This document shows, piece by piece, positions 35,988 through 46,300 of a stretch of 64,000 bases of DNA. A program made the position numbers and the translations under genes. Source of the stretch: Pseudomonadota bacterium (GTDB lineage Bacteria > Pseudomonadota > Gammaproteobacteria > Burkholderiales > Ferrovaceae). The notes under the pieces were generated by a model that ran no database searches, was not told the origin of the DNA, and was given only the letters and a program-made list of their open reading frames with translations. The DNA lies in assembly GCA_028873535.1 (NCBI GenBank), contig JAGWIJ010000001.1, forward strand, positions 39,179 to 103,178, given 5' to 3'. Each line of letters starts with the position of its first letter. Position 1 is the first letter of the stretch.

Positions 35988-38518
35988 GGACGCATTCCAT
36001 TGACGACCACCAGCAGGCTGCTGAGCGACATGCCCAGACCGGCCTCCCAGGGCGTCAGCCAGCCGCTGGCAGCCAGCGGGATGGCGCACAGGTTGTAGAC
36101 CAGCGCCCAGGCCAGGTTCTGCCGGATGCGCGCCAGCGCGCTGCGCGATTCGCGGATGGCGGCAGCCAGGCTGGCCAGATCGCCGTCGGGCACGATCGCG
36201 CCGGCACCACGCGCCAGCGCCTGCGTCACACGTCCCACCGCCACCGCCACATCGGCCGCGCCGAAGCCTGGGGCATCGTTGAGGCCGTCACCGACCATCA
36301 CCACCGGACCGTCACCGCGCAAGGCGGCGATGCCTTCCAGCTTGTCCTCGGGCGAAAGCCCGCCGCGCGCGTCATCGATGCCGAGCTGGCGCGCCAGGAA
36401 GGCCACCGCCGCCGGCCGATCGCCGCTCAGCAGCGCGACATGCGCGCCGCGCGCACGCAGACCGGCCACCAGTTCGGCCGCCCCCGGACGCAGTGCATCG
36501 ACAAAGCGGAAACGCAGCGCCAGCCCGTCGCTGCTGCCCAGCCAGGCCTCGCCCGAATGGGCGTCCTCGACAACGGCGTCCACTGTGCGCCCGTCCGCCG
36601 CCAGATTTCCGTCCGCTTCAGGACACAGCGCCGCAACGAACTCGCGCTTGCCGATACGCCACACGCGTCCGTGGAACTCCGCCTCCACCCCCTGGCCCAG
36701 CACGCTGCAGCGCCGTTCGACAGGCTGCACGCCGAGCACCGGGAAGGCGGTGCGCAAAGCCTTGTCCACAGCGGCCGCAAAGGGATGCGGCTGGTGCGCT
36801 TCGAGCGCCACGGCGATGGCGGCGAGCAGCGGCCGCCGTTCAACCGGCGTACCACGCCAGTCGATGTCCACGCGCGGATCCCCCATGGTCAAGGTCCCGG
36901 TCTTGTCGAACACGAAGGTGCGCGACCTGCCCAGCGTTTCGAGTGCATGCCCGTCGAGCAGCAGCAATCCGCGCCGGGCAAGCCTGGCCGTGCTCGCTGC
37001 CAGCGTGGCCGGTACGGCCAGCGACAGCGCGCATGGGCACGACACTACCAGCACCGCGATGGTGATGCCAAGCGCACGCGCAGGTGCGAACCAGCACCAC
37101 CACAGGGCGGTCGCCAGCGTGATCAGCAGCAGTGCGGCGACGAAGCGCGCCGCCGCCGCATCCGCCAGTCCGGCCAGCGGCGCACGTTCGGCCACCGCCT
37201 GGTCCATGCGGCGCAGGATCCGCGCCAGCGTCGAATCGGCGCCGATGGCCTCGACTTCGATATCGAGCACTTCACCCAGATTGAGACTGCCAGCCAGCAC
37301 GCGCTCCCCGATGCCGCGCCAGTTCGGCGTGCTTTCGCCGGTGAGCAGCGCCTCGGCGACCGGCCCGGCACCTTCGACGATGCGGCCGTCGACCGGGATC
37401 ACCTCCCCCACCGGCACCCGGATGCGGTCGCCGGTGCGCAGCCCGACCACCGCCACCGGACGCGTCGCATGCGCCTCGGGATCGATCTGCAGCGCCTGTG
37501 CCGGCACCGCGGGTGCCAGCCTGCCGGTCATCGCCAGCGCATGCCCGCGCACCCATTGCTCGAGCCAGCGGCTGGTCAGCAGCAGGAACACGAACATGGT
37601 CACCGAGTCGAACCACACCGGACCGCTGCCCTGCCACAGGCTGAACAGGCTGCCGGCGAAGGCGGCCAGCAGACCGATGGCGACCGGCACATCCATGCCC
37701 AGGTGGCGCGCGCGCAGGCCGCGCCAGGCGTTGCGGAAGATGCCCTGCGCCGAGAACAGCATCACCGGCAGCGTCAGCACCAGGCCGGCCCAGTTCATCA
37801 GGCGCATCTCGCCCGCCGTCATGTCGCCGCTGTCGGCAATGTAGATCGGCCAAGCGTACATCATGACCTGCATCATCCCCAGGCCCGCCACCACCATCTC
37901 GGCCAGCCGCCGGCGCTGCTGGCCTTGCGCCACCGCCGCCTGCGCACCCGCCTGCCAGGGCGTCGCATCGTAGCCGATGCCGCGCAAAGCCTGCACCAGC
38001 CCCGCCAGGCCGGTGCGCGCCGGATCCCAACGCAGCACCAGGCGAGCGGCCAGCGTATTGACCTGCGCTGCGACCACGCCCGGCTGCTTGCGCAGGTGGC
38101 CTTCGATCAGCCAGCTGCACGCGCCGCAACGCAGGTGATGCAGCTGCAGGTGGGCTTCGCTGGCGTGGCCGGGTGCGCCGGCCGCCACGAAGGCGCGCTG
38201 CAGCACCGGGTCATCGAACAGGTCGATGGCAATCGCCTGGTAGGCACTCTCGCCGGGCGCCACGCTGCCGGCGCCGGCCTCACCTGATTGGCGGCGCGCC
38301 GGCGCAGTGCGTGCGCGATAGTAGCCCGCCATGCCGGTGGCTTCGATCAGATTGGCCACAGCGGCGCAGCCCGGGCAGCACATCGGCCGCTGCTGTCCAC
38401 CGATATGCGCCAGCACGCGTTCGCCGGCCGGCACAGGTCCGGCGCAATGGAAACAGAGTTCGGGTCCTGTGCCGGGGTCTGGGGAAGCCGTCACCGGGAG
38501 CAGCGGCCCGGTGGTCAT
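35975..38518 (-). CDS. ccoI: Copper-translocating P-type ATPase CcoI/FixI
   Basis: LRCGACSWLIEGHL (HMA), SCPCALSL, DKTGTLTMGDPRV, GDGLNDAPGFGAADVAVA; start MTTGPLLPVTASPDPG at 38518. Confidence 0.95.
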   Translation of the reverse strand: MTTGPLLPVTASPDPGTGPELCFHCAGPVPAGERVLAHIGGQQRPMCCPGCAAVANLIEATGMAGYYRARTAPARRQSGEAGAGSVAPGESAYQAIAIDLFDDPVLQRAFVAAGAPGHASEAHLQLHHLRCGACSWLIEGHLRKQPGVVAAQVNTLAARLVLRWDPARTGLAGLVQALRGIGYDATPWQAGAQAAVAQGQQRRRLAEMVVAGLGMMQVMMYAWPIYIADSGDMTAGEMRLMNWAGLVLTLPVMLFSAQGIFRNAWRGLRARHLGMDVPVAIGLLAAFAGSLFSLWQGSGPVWFDSVTMFVFLLLTSRWLEQWVRGHALAMTGRLAPAVPAQALQIDPEAHATRPVAVVGLRTGDRIRVPVGEVIPVDGRIVEGAGPVAEALLTGESTPNWRGIGERVLAGSLNLGEVLDIEVEAIGADSTLARILRRMDQAVAERAPLAGLADAAAARFVAALLLITLATALWWCWFAPARALGITIAVLVVSCPCALSLAVPATLAASTARLARRGLLLLDGHALETLGRSRTFVFDKTGTLTMGDPRVDIDWRGTPVERRPLLAAIAVALEAHQPHPFAAAVDKALRTAFPVLGVQPVERRCSVLGQGVEAEFHGRVWRIGKREFVAALCPEADGNLAADGRTVDAVVEDAHSGEAWLGSSDGLALRFRFVDALRPGAAELVAGLRARGAHVALLSGDRPAAVAFLARQLGIDDARGGLSPEDKLEGIAALRGDGPVVMVGDGLNDAPGFGAADVAVAVGRVTQALARGAGAIVPDGDLASLAAAIRESRSALARIRQNLAWALVYNLCAIPLAASGWLTPWEAGLGMSLSSLLVVVNGMRPWSS

Positions 38519-39216
38519 GCGCACACCCCGGCCAGCAGGCGCGAGCCCGACAGCACGCCGATCACCCCGAGCAGCCCGGTGCCGGCCACCAGCAAGCCGA
38601 ACACGAAACGCAGACGCTTCTGGCGCAGCAGGCCGAGCCGGATGCCGCTGGCAGCCATGAACAGCATCGGCATGGTGCCCAGTGCGAATGCGGCCATCAT
38701 CAGCGCCCCCTGCAAGGGCCGCCCGAAAGTGGCAGCCGCAGTCAGCATGGTATACAGGAAACCGCACGGCACCAGACCCCACATGCAGCCCATCACGGCG
38801 GCGCGCCAGGGGGTGCGCGGCGGCATCCAGCGGCGCACCAGCGGCAGCAGCCGGATGAAGCCGATCGCACCGCGCTGCTCCAGCGCCGCCAGCGGACTGC
38901 GCCAGCCCATCAGCTGGCCGCCGGACAGCACCAGCGCCACGCTGGTGACGACAACCAGACCTGCCTGAACCAGTGTGAAAGCGGGCAGATGACGCAGCGC
39001 CAGACCGAAGCTGCCGGCCACCGCACCGAACAGCGCGTACGACACCGTGCGTCCGCCCTGCCAGGAAAACAGCCACTGGTACTGGGCGCGCGGCGCATCC
39101 TGCACCAGCATGGCCATGCCGGCCACACCGCCGCACATGCCCAGGCAGTGCAGGCTGCCGGCCAGTCCGAACAGGAAGGCGCCAAAGATGGCGCCTGGAT
39201 GGAGGAATTCAAACAT
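38515..39216 (-). CDS. SafE/TauE-like (UreH-domain) membrane protein
   Basis: MFEFLHPGAIFGAFLFGLAGSLHCLGMCGGVAGMAML...; ATGA overlap with ccoI. Confidence 0.85.
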   Translation of the reverse strand: MFEFLHPGAIFGAFLFGLAGSLHCLGMCGGVAGMAMLVQDAPRAQYQWLFSWQGGRTVSYALFGAVAGSFGLALRHLPAFTLVQAGLVVVTSVALVLSGGQLMGWRSPLAALEQRGAIGFIRLLPLVRRWMPPRTPWRAAVMGCMWGLVPCGFLYTMLTAAATFGRPLQGALMMAAFALGTMPMLFMAASGIRLGLLRQKRLRFVFGLLVAGTGLLGVIGVLSGSRLLAGVCA

Positions 39217-39251
39217 GTGCAGGACTTTGCCGAAACAGGCTTCGCAAGGCC

Positions 39252-39265
39252 TTGATGCACGTCAA
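39252..39265. promoter_or_regulatory. FNR-type box between the safE-like gene and nudC
   Basis: TTGATGCACGTCAA (TTGAt/GTCAA arms, 4-nt spacer). Confidence 0.75.
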
Positions 39266-39330
39266 GGAAGAACTGGGAAGCCAGCCTTGCGGCTTGGTAG
39301 AATCGTGCACATCCCGTGATCAAAGCCGCC

Positions 39331-40221
39331 ATGCCCCTTCCCCACCGCCTGAACAGCCCCGGCGGCTTTCCCGACTGGGTCGGCGAAGGCCGCTTCGTGC
39401 CGGGACATCGCCACGCTGTTGACGATGCCGCCGACGGACCAGCGGCGAGCGCGCACGACGCGCTGCATTTCGTATTCCAGGAACAGCGCCTGCTGTTTCC
39501 CGATGACCCTGCCGCGGCATGCTTTGGTGCGCCGCCACCCGAACTGCCGGAGTTGCGCCGCAGCATGCTGGGCTGGCTGGATGGTCGCAGCTGCCTTGCC
39601 ATCGACATTGCCGCCGATACGCCCGCCCCGCCCGGCTTTTCCTGGCAGGGTTTGCGCGCCCTGTTTCCACAGCTCGAAGCCGGCATGATCGCACTCGCCG
39701 GCCGCGCCTTCCAGGTGCTCGAGTGGGAACGCACCCACCAGTACTGCGGACGCTGCGCCACGCCCATGCTGCCACGCACGGACGAACGCGCGCGCGCCTG
39801 CCCGGCGTGCGGATTCACGGCCTATCCGCGCATTTCACCGGTGGTGATGGGCCTGGTGGTGCGCGGCCGCGAACTGCTGCTGGCGCGCTCGCCGCACTTC
39901 GCGCCCGGCATGTACAGCGCCGTGGCCGGCTTTGTCGAGACCGGCGAAACCCTGGAACACGCGCTGGCGCGCGAGATCCTCGAAGAGACCAGTATCCGCG
40001 CGCGCAATTACCAGTATTTCGACAGCCAGCCCTGGCCCTTTCCGCATTCGCTGATGGTCGCGTTCACCGCGGAATACCTGAGCGGCGAGCCGGTGCCGCA
40101 ACCGGACGAGATCGAAGACGTGCGCTGGTTCGACATCGCCGAACTGCCGCAGCTGCCGCCGACCCTGAGCATCGCCGGACGTCTGATCCGCGCGGTGGTC
40201 GAACACCTGCGTCATGCCTGA
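39331..40221 (+). CDS. nudC: NAD(+) diphosphatase (Nudix)
   Basis: YCGRCATPMLPRTDERARACPACGFTAYPRISPVVM zinc ribbon; GFVETGETLEHALAREILEETSI Nudix box; SQPWPFPHSLM. Confidence 0.95.
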   Translation: MPLPHRLNSPGGFPDWVGEGRFVPGHRHAVDDAADGPAASAHDALHFVFQEQRLLFPDDPAAACFGAPPPELPELRRSMLGWLDGRSCLAIDIAADTPAPPGFSWQGLRALFPQLEAGMIALAGRAFQVLEWERTHQYCGRCATPMLPRTDERARACPACGFTAYPRISPVVMGLVVRGRELLLARSPHFAPGMYSAVAGFVETGETLEHALAREILEETSIRARNYQYFDSQPWPFPHSLMVAFTAEYLSGEPVPQPDEIEDVRWFDIAELPQLPPTLSIAGRLIRAVVEHLRHA

Positions 40222-41638
40222 CGCATCCGCCCGCCTCGCCACCGACCTGCAGGCAGCCTTCGGGCCACCGCGCGTGCTCGCCGACGCCGCAGCGCGCGCA
40301 CCCTACGAACGCGACTGGCGTGGCCGCACCGCGGCCGCCTGCGTGGCCGTGCTGTTGCCGCGCAGCGTCGCCGAGGTCCAGGACATGGTGCGCTGGTGCC
40401 ACCGGCACGGTGTCGCCATCGTGCCGCAGGGCGGCAACACCGGCCTGTGCGGCGGTTCGGTGCCCCACCCTGGCACGCAACGGCCGCAGGTGATCCTGGC
40501 GCCAGGACGCCTGCAGACGGTGCGCGCGGTCGATCCGGACAACGACGCCATCACCGTCGAAGCCGGTTGCACTCTGCAGTCGGTACAGGAGCTGGCCGCG
40601 CGGCACGACCGCCTGTTCCCGCTCAGCCTGGCCTCCGAAGGCAGCTGCCAGGTGGGCGGCGCACTCTCGACCAACGCCGGCGGCGTGCAGGTGCTGCGCT
40701 ACGGCAGCATGCGCGCGCTGACGCTGGGACTCGAGGTGGTGCTGCCCGACGGCGCGCTGTGGAGCAGCCTGCGCGGGCTGCGCAAGGACAACACCGGTTA
40801 CGACCTCAAGCAGCTGTTCATCGGCGCCGAAGGCACGCTGGGCATCATCACCGCGGCCACCTTGCGCCTGTTCCCGCTGCCGCAACGTCAGGCCGTGGCC
40901 TGGATCGCCCTGGCCGACGTGCGCCGCGCCCTCGACCTGTTCCATGCCCTGCGCCATCAGATCGGCGACCGCCTGTCGGCCTTCGAGCTGATCGGCAGGC
41001 TGCCGCTCGATCTGGCGATCCGCCATCTGCCGGGTGCGCGCGATCCCCTGTCCGCCGTCCATCCCTGGCAAGTGCTGGTGCAGGCCGACGGCATCGCCGC
41101 CGGCGAATTCGGCGAGCATCTGGCCGCGGTGCTGGCGCGCGTGCCCGACCTGGCCAGCGACGCCGTCATCGCGCAGAGCGAAGCCCAGGCCAGGACCCTG
41201 TGGCAGCTGCGCGAGAACCTGTCCGAGGCGCAGCGCCTGGAAGGGCCCAGCCTCAAGCACGACATCTCGCTGCCGCAGTCGCGCATCGCAGCCTTCATCG
41301 AGCAGGCGCGCACGGCGCTGGAGGCCAGCGAGCCTGGCGTGGCCATCGTGTGCTTCGGCCACCTGGGCGACGGCAACCTGCACTACAACCTGTTTCCCGC
41401 CCGGCGCGACAGCAGCACGGCCGACATCGCGCAGCGCCACGCCAGCCTCACGCGCATCGTGCATGATCTGGTGGCAGCCCACGGCGGCAGCTTCAGCGCG
41501 GAACACGGCATCGGCCAGTTCAAGGTCGACGAACTCGAACGCTACGGCGATCCCGTCGGGCTGCATCTGATGCGCCGCCTCAAGCAGACCTGGGATCCCG
41601 ACAATCTCTTCAACCCCGGAAAGCTCTTTCCACTGTGA
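40214..41638 (+). CDS. FAD-binding oxidase/dehydrogenase (D-2-hydroxyglutarate/glycolate oxidase-like)
   Basis: VPQGGNTGLCGGSVPHPG; GGALSTNAGGVQVLRYGSMR; SAEHGIGQFKVDEL. Confidence 0.92.
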   Translation: MPDASARLATDLQAAFGPPRVLADAAARAPYERDWRGRTAAACVAVLLPRSVAEVQDMVRWCHRHGVAIVPQGGNTGLCGGSVPHPGTQRPQVILAPGRLQTVRAVDPDNDAITVEAGCTLQSVQELAARHDRLFPLSLASEGSCQVGGALSTNAGGVQVLRYGSMRALTLGLEVVLPDGALWSSLRGLRKDNTGYDLKQLFIGAEGTLGIITAATLRLFPLPQRQAVAWIALADVRRALDLFHALRHQIGDRLSAFELIGRLPLDLAIRHLPGARDPLSAVHPWQVLVQADGIAAGEFGEHLAAVLARVPDLASDAVIAQSEAQARTLWQLRENLSEAQRLEGPSLKHDISLPQSRIAAFIEQARTALEASEPGVAIVCFGHLGDGNLHYNLFPARRDSSTADIAQRHASLTRIVHDLVAAHGGSFSAEHGIGQFKVDELERYGDPVGLHLMRRLKQTWDPDNLFNPGKLFPL

Positions 41639-42741
41639 ACTATCCCCACGACGATCTGGCGCTGCACCCGTTGCGCTGGCATGCCGACGGCAGCGCCATC
41701 GAAGTCATCGACCAGACCCGGCTGCCGCACCGCGAAGAGCTGCGGCGCCTGTCCGACCGCAACGCCGTCGCCCAGGCCATCCGCAGCATGGTGGTCCGCG
41801 GCGCCCCGCTGATCGGCGCCTGCGCCGCCTGGGGCCTGGTCTTCGCCTTGCGCGAGGACCCCAGCGACGCCGCGCTGCAGGCATCGGTCCGTATCCTGGC
41901 CGAGACCCGGCCCACCGCCGTCAACCTGGGCTGGGCACTGGCGCGCATGCTGGCGCGCGTGCAGGGCATCGCGCCGGCCTTGCGCGAACAGGCCGCCGTC
42001 GAGGAGGCCATCCAGATCTGCCTGGAGGACATCGAACAGAACCGCCGCATCGGCGAGCACGGCCTGGCGATCCTGCGCCGGCTCCACCATGAGCTGCACC
42101 GCCCGCTGCGCGTGCTCACGCATTGCAATGCCGGCTGGCTCGCCACCCTGCGCTGGGGCACGGCGCTGGCACCTCTGTATCTTGCGCAGCAGGCCGGGCT
42201 GCCGATCGAGGTGTGGGTCGACGAGACGCGGCCGCGCAACCAGGGCGCACTCACCGCCTGGGAGCTCGGGCGTGCCGGCATCGCGCATACCGTGATCGTC
42301 GACAATGCCGGTGGCCACCTGATGCAGCACGGACAGGTCGATCTGGTCATCGTCGGTGCCGACCGCGTCACCGCCACCGGTGACGTGTGCAACAAGATCG
42401 GCACCTATCTCAAGGCCCTGGCGGCGCGCGATTGCAGCGTGCCGTTCTACGCCGCAGTGCCCTCGCCCAGCATCGACTGGCAGGTACGCGACGGCCTGCG
42501 TGAAATCCCGATCGAGGAGCGCCACGCCCAGGAGGTTGCCGGCGTGTCCGGCCTGGACGCCAGCGGTGCCGTCGGCACGCTGCGCCTGTTCCCGGCCCAC
42601 AGCCGCTGCGCCAATCCGGCCTTCGACGTGACGCCGTCACGCCTGGTCGACGGCATCATCACCGAGCACGGCGTCTACCAGGCCAGCGCCGAAGGCCTGG
42701 CGCCGCTCGGCGCCCTGCTGGCGCTGGCAGCCCGACGCTGA
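41635..42741 (+). CDS. mtnA: S-methyl-5-thioribose-1-phosphate isomerase
   Basis: GTG start overlapping the upstream stop (GTGA); MVVRGAPLIGACAAWGL, THCNAGWLATLRWGTALAPLYLAQQAG, GADRVTATGDVCNKIGTY. Confidence 0.95.
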   Translation: MNYPHDDLALHPLRWHADGSAIEVIDQTRLPHREELRRLSDRNAVAQAIRSMVVRGAPLIGACAAWGLVFALREDPSDAALQASVRILAETRPTAVNLGWALARMLARVQGIAPALREQAAVEEAIQICLEDIEQNRRIGEHGLAILRRLHHELHRPLRVLTHCNAGWLATLRWGTALAPLYLAQQAGLPIEVWVDETRPRNQGALTAWELGRAGIAHTVIVDNAGGHLMQHGQVDLVIVGADRVTATGDVCNKIGTYLKALAARDCSVPFYAAVPSPSIDWQVRDGLREIPIEERHAQEVAGVSGLDASGAVGTLRLFPAHSRCANPAFDVTPSRLVDGIITEHGVYQASAEGLAPLGALLALAARR

Positions 42742-42822
42742 CGGGCCGGCAGCCGGGCCACCTGCGACAGCCGGATGGCGCTATCATCCAGGCAAATTTT
42801 TTCCATTCGCCCTGGAGCCATC

Positions 42823-43314
42823 ATGCTGCCCTCACGCGTCGATACTCTGCTGGCCATGCCGATCTTCGGCGGCATCCGTCCCGAGGTGATCGCCGGCCTG
42901 CTTGACCATGCCGCGACCGTCAACGTGGCACCCGGCGAATTCTATTTCCGCGAGGGTGACCGTTCGGAAAGCATGTATGTGCTCGAAACGGGCAAGGTCT
43001 CGCTGCTCAAGCACTGGGGCGGTGCCGCGCATGTCCTGGGCGAACTGCACGAAGGCGACTGCTTCGGCGAAATGGCCCTGCTCGACCTGTTCCCGCGCAG
43101 CGCCTCGGTGCTGGCCGAAACGCCGTGCAGCGCAATCGAGCTCAACACCAGCAGCTTCCACGATCTGTACCAGATCGACATGGAGCAGTTCGCGTTGATC
43201 CAGATGAACATCGCGCGCGAACTCAGCCGGCGTCTGCGCGCAGCCGACGAGCGCCTGTTCCGGGCGTATATCGGCGCCGACGATCCGGCGGCACCCTGGG
43301 CCTACATCGCCTGA
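42823..43314 (+). CDS. Stand-alone cyclic-nucleotide-binding domain protein
   Basis: FREGDRSESMYVLETGKVSLL...GDCFGEMALLDLFPRSASVLA; no HTH in 163 aa. Confidence 0.85.
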   Translation: MLPSRVDTLLAMPIFGGIRPEVIAGLLDHAATVNVAPGEFYFREGDRSESMYVLETGKVSLLKHWGGAAHVLGELHEGDCFGEMALLDLFPRSASVLAETPCSAIELNTSSFHDLYQIDMEQFALIQMNIARELSRRLRAADERLFRAYIGADDPAAPWAYIA

Positions 43315-43349
43315 TCCCCCTGCCACTGGCAGGCTCCGCGGCATCACCG

Positions 43350-46300
43350 TCAGTGGAAATCGCGTGACGGCGTGCTGAGGCCGCCCAGCCAGGGGCTGCG
43401 ATCGACCAGCCGACGTGCCACCAGATGCAGCACCGGGCCATCGCGCTGGATCACGCCATAGACCGCCAGCAGCGAGGCACCCAGCAGTTCGCGGCGCTGG
43501 CGATCGGCGATGTCGCGCCACACCACCACGTTGACCAGGCCGGTCTCGTCCTCCAGGGTCACGAAGGTCACGCCCGCGGCCGTGCCGGGGCGCTGGCGGC
43601 AGGTCACGATGCCGGCGGCACGCGCCACCTGGCCGTCCGCCAGGCCTTCGAGTTCGGCCGCGCTCAGCAGACGCTCGGCGCTCAGGCGCTGGCGCAGCAG
43701 GGCCAGCGGATGGCGGCGCAGCGTCAGACCCAGCGTGCGGTAGTCCTCGAAGATGTCGCGCCCTTCGCGCGGCACCGGCAACTGCTCCGCCCCTTCGGAC
43801 GCCACCGTGGCGTCGAGCGCGGCGAACAGCGGCAGCGGCTCCTCCACCGCCTGCACCGCCCAGCGCGCGGCATGGCGATGGCCGGCCAGACCGGCCAGGG
43901 CGTCGGCCGCCGCCAGGGCTTCGAGCGCCGGCCGCGTCAGGCCGGCACGGCGCGCCAGATCGGCCACATCGCCGAAAGGACGTTCGGCACGCGCCGCCAG
44001 CACGCGCCGGCCGGCCGCCTCGCCCAGGCCGTGCACGCGCTGCAGTCCCAGGCGCAGCACCTGCTCCGAGGCCAGCGTGGATTCCCAGTCGCTGGCTTCC
44101 ACGCGCACCGGCAGCACGTTCACGCCGTGGCGCTGGGCATCCTGCACCAGCTGCGAGGCCGAATAGAAACCCATCGGCAGCGAATTCAGCAGCGCACAGG
44201 TGAAGGCCGCCGGATGGTGGCGCTTGAGCCAGGCCGAGGCATACACCAGCAGCGCGAAACTCGCGGCGTGCGACTCCGGAAAGCCATACTCGCCGAAGCC
44301 CTGGATCTGCAGGAAGATCTGCTCGGCAAATGCCGCCTCGTAGCCGCGCGCGGTCATGCCGTCGACGATGCGGCTGCGGAAGGGATCCAGGCCGCCCTTG
44401 CGCTTCCACGCCGCCATCGAACGACGCAGCTGGTCGGCTTCGCCGGGCGTGAAGCCGGCGGCGACAATCGCCAGCTGCATCACCTGCTCCTGGAAGATCG
44501 GCACGCCCAGGGTGCGCTCCAGCACCGACTGTACCGCCGGGCTGGGATAGCTGACCGGCTCCAGTCCGCGCCGGCGGCGCAGGTAGGGATGCACCATGCC
44601 GCCCTGGATCGGCCCCGGGCGCACGATCGCCACCTCGATCACCAGATCGTAGTAGGTGCGCGGCTGCAGCTTGGGCAGCATCGCCGTCTGCGCGCGTGAT
44701 TCGATCTGGAACACGCCCACCGTGTCGCCCTGCGACACCATGCGATAGACCTCGGGATCCTCAGGCGGAATGTCGGCCAGGCCGAAGGGGCGTCCGCGCA
44801 GGCCGGCGACCAGTTCGAGGGCGCGACGCAGCGCCGAGAGCATGCCCAGCGCCAGGCAATCGACCTTGAGCAGACCCAGGGCCTCCAGATCATCCTTGTC
44901 CCACTGGATCACGGTGCGACCGCTCATGGCGGCGTTCTCGACCGGCACCAGTTCGGACAGGGGACCACGCGCGATCACGAAACCGCCCACATGCTGCGAC
45001 AGGTGGCGCGGAAAACCGACCAGCGCATTGACCACATCGGCCAGGCGCCTGAGCAGCGGCGCCTCGGGATCGAAGCCCGCCTCGCGCAGGCGCTCGCCGA
45101 CCACGCTGCGGCCGTCCCACCACGCCAGCGAGCGCGCCAGCCGGTCGACCTGGGCCGGGTCCAGTCCCAGCGCCTTGCCGGCATCGCGCATGGCGCTGCG
45201 CGGCCGGTAGCAGATCACGGTGGCCGCCAGCGCGGCACGTTCGCGGCCGTACCTGGCGTAGATGTACTGCATCACTTCCTCGCGCCGCTGGTGCTCGAAA
45301 TCGACGTCGATGTCCGGCGGCTCCTGGCGCTCGCGCGAGATGAAGCGTTCGAACAGCATGGCCATGCGCGCCGGATCCACTTCGGTGATGCCCAGGCAGT
45401 AGCACACCACCGAGTTGGCGGCCGAGCCTCGCCCCTGGCACAGGATGCCGCGGCTGCGTGCGAAGCGCACGATGTCGTGCACGGTCAGGAAGAAGGCCTC
45501 GTAGGCCAGCTCGGCGATCAGTGCCAGCTCATGCTCGATCTGATCCCGGATGCGCGCATGACGCTCGGGTTCCTGCTGCGCCAGGGCGCCGCAGCGGCGC
45601 GCGAAGCCCTGCTCGGTCAGGACGCGCAACTGACCGGTCGGCGTCTGGCCCTCCGGCACCAGTTCGGCGGGATATTCATAGCGCAACTCGTCCAGGCTGA
45701 AGCTGCAGCGGCGCGCGATCTCGACGCTGGCCGCCATGCGCGCCGGACCGTGGATGCGCGCGATGCGCGCGCGTGCGCGCAGGTGACGCTCGCCGTTCGG
45801 GAACAGCGCATAACCGGCCTGCGCCAGGGGAACGCCCAGGCGCACCGCGCTCAGCGTGTCCTGCAGGAAGCGCCGCCCACGCCGGTGCATGTGCACATCA
45901 TTGCTGCACACGCAGGGCAGTCCGCAGTGCGCCGCCAGTTCTTCGCGCAGGGCCTCGCGCGCCGAGCGTCCGGCCGCGGCGAATTCCTCGCAGCCCAGCC
46001 AGATCCGCTCGGCAAAGCGGTCAGCCAGCCACAGCCCCTGTTCGAGCAGGTCGTCGGCGGCCGCGCGCAGCTCGGGATACCAGATCAGCAGGCAGCCCGG
46101 CAGGCCATCGTCCAGATCCTCGAGCAGCACCTGGTACTGCCCCTTGGGGGCGCGCCGACGCGCACGCGTGATCAGGGCGCTCAACCGGCCATAAGCGGCA
46201 CGGTCGCTGGCCAGCACCACCAGATGGAAGACCGGGAGCAGCGAACCCGCGCCCCCCCAGGAAAAACGCAACTCGCTGCCCAGCAGCAACTGCAGCCCCA

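Noticed and set aside
38519-39136. N-terminal extension of the ccoI ORF (35975..39136)
   Set aside because: The extension overlaps the safE-like gene in another frame; the natural start MTTGPLLPVTASPDPG at 38518 overlaps that gene's stop.
43315-43349. CCTGCCA-CT-GGCAGG hairpin as a terminator
   Set aside because: Inverted repeat present between the convergent CNB and dnaE2 genes but without a T-run on either strand.
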